A DNA stretch of 13,317 nt from Clostridia bacterium (lineage in GTDB: Bacteria > Bacillota > Clostridia > Oscillospirales > RGIG7773): NCBI GenBank assembly GCA_017554835.1, contig JAFZHO010000035.1, forward strand, positions 1-13,317, in the 5' to 3' direction. The notes beneath the pieces were generated by a model, which was not told the DNA's origin, did no database searches, and worked only from the letters and a program-made list of their open reading frames with translations. Positions 12,649 to 13,317 of the stretch are shown piece after piece. A program made the translations under genes and the position numbers. The stretch's first letter is position 1; each line of letters starts with the position of its first letter.

Positions 12649-13317
12649 ATGGCAAAAAGAACAGATATCAAAAAGATTCTTATTATCGGCTCAGGTCCTA
12701 TCGTTATAGGTCAGGCGGCCGAATTTGACTATGCCGGCACTCAGGCCTGCCTTGCTCTTAAAGAAGAGGGCTATGAGGTTGTTCTTTGCAACTCTAACCC
12801 TGCAACAATTATGACAGACACTATCATCGCTGATAAGGTTTATATGGAACCTTTGACTTTGGAATACGTGGCAAAAATTATCCGTCACGAGCGTCCTGAC
12901 GCTATTATTCCCGGTATCGGTGGTCAGACGGGTCTTAACCTTGCAATGCAGCTTGAGAAAAAAGGTATTCTAAAAGAATGTAAGGTTAAACTTCTCGGAA
13001 CTTCAAGTGCTTCTATTGAGCGCGCAGAAGACAGAGAAATGTTCAAAGAACTTTGCGAGTCTATCGGCGAGCCGGTTATTCCTTCTGAAATTACCTATTC
13101 TCTTGAAGAAGCAAAAGAAGCCGCTAACCGTATTGGTTACCCCGTTGTTCTTCGTCCTGCTTTCACTCTTGGAGGAACAGGTGGCGGTTTTGCTTATAAT
13201 GATGATGAACTTATGGAAATCGGCGTTAATGCTTTCAAACTTTCTCCCGTTCATCAGGTTCTTATTGAAAAATCCGTTAAGGGCTATAAAGAAATTGAGT
13301 TTGAGGTTATGCGTGAC
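12649..13317 (+). CDS. carB: Carbamoyl-phosphate synthase large subunit, N-terminal part
   Basis: The frame is open from ATG 12649 to the window edge (223 codons of about 1060-1080), with AGGAGG 8 bases before the start. The N-terminal pre-ATP-grasp domain reads KKILIIGSGPIVIGQAAEFDYAG, followed by NSNPATIMTD, PGIGGQTGLN and GTSSASIERAEDR. The ATP-grasp part begins with YPVVLRPAFTLGGTGGG, the conserved phosphate-binding loop, and VKGYKEIEFEVMRD. The enzyme makes carbamoyl phosphate from bicarbonate, ATP and ammonia delivered by the CarA glutaminase. CarA is not encoded between pyrC and carB. The gene is intact as far as it is visible. Confidence 0.97.
   Translation, partial: MAKRTDIKKILIIGSGPIVIGQAAEFDYAGTQACLALKEEGYEVVLCNSNPATIMTDTIIADKVYMEPLTLEYVAKIIRHERPDAIIPGIGGQTGLNLAMQLEKKGILKECKVKLLGTSSASIERAEDREMFKELCESIGEPVIPSEITYSLEEAKEAANRIGYPVVLRPAFTLGGTGGGFAYNDDELMEIGVNAFKLSPVHQVLIEKSVKGYKEIEFEVMRD

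Noticed and set aside
1..13317. CRISPR array or defence system
   Set aside because: No spaced identical repeats and no cas, toxin-antitoxin or restriction genes were seen. The only notable repeats are those around ssrA and the short linker repeat.

Overview
The window looks like chromosomal DNA from a low-GC Gram-positive bacterium (Bacillota, most likely class Clostridia). The reasons are AGGAGG-type ribosome binding sites, a DarA-type c-di-AMP receptor next to holB and a RicT/YaaT gene, a FemX-like peptidoglycan bridge enzyme, an LTGC-lipobox deacetylase, and AT-rich intergenic DNA with sigma-A promoters. The exact lineage cannot be read from the sequence. Most of the window is ordinary housekeeping sequence. 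The most unusual stretch lies just downstream of the tmRNA gene (about 9846-10094).

Layout. At the left edge is the 3' part of a HAD/Cof phosphatase. It converges on glyA (serine hydroxymethyltransferase, minus strand), and both share one bidirectional terminator. glyA diverges from a short QueG-like iron-sulfur protein gene. A consensus promoter at 2776-2804 then starts a tight five-gene run: a FemX-like aminoacyltransferase, an Orn/Lys/Arg decarboxylase-fold PLP enzyme, darA, holB and ricT. This is a reduced form of the Bacillus yaaO-tmk-darA-yaaR-holB-yaaT cluster, with no tmk or yaaR between the retained genes. The run ends at a hairpin before 7360.

Next come a MetH-type methyltransferase that has homocysteine and pterin domains but no cobalamin domain, and then smpB with its own extended -10 promoter. 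The tmRNA gene ssrA begins 3 nt after the smpB stop, so the two partners of trans-translation are very probably one transcript. The 3' end of ssrA is repeated perfectly over 21 bp about 194 bp downstream. Between the copies lie a terminator, an inverted 15-bp copy of the T-arm region and a foldable, apparently more GC-rich segment. A second terminator follows the second copy. The simplest reading is the remnant of an element that integrated at ssrA, or a short structured repeat that carries tmRNA ends.

To the right, a secreted CE4-type polysaccharide deacetylase lipoprotein gene (minus strand) diverges from pyrC. Their shared upstream region has two -10 boxes arranged as a perfect 10-bp inverted repeat around a palindromic TTGCAA. 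A second pyrC promoter and a terminator-like hairpin in the pyrC leader suggest attenuation control. pyrC (dihydroorotase) and the start of carB (carbamoyl-phosphate synthase large subunit) form the beginning of a pyrimidine operon, with no carA between them.

Functionally the window joins one-carbon and methionine metabolism (glyA, metH-like), cell wall and c-di-AMP related genes (femX-like, darA, CE4), ribosome rescue (smpB, ssrA) and pyrimidine synthesis (pyrC, carB).
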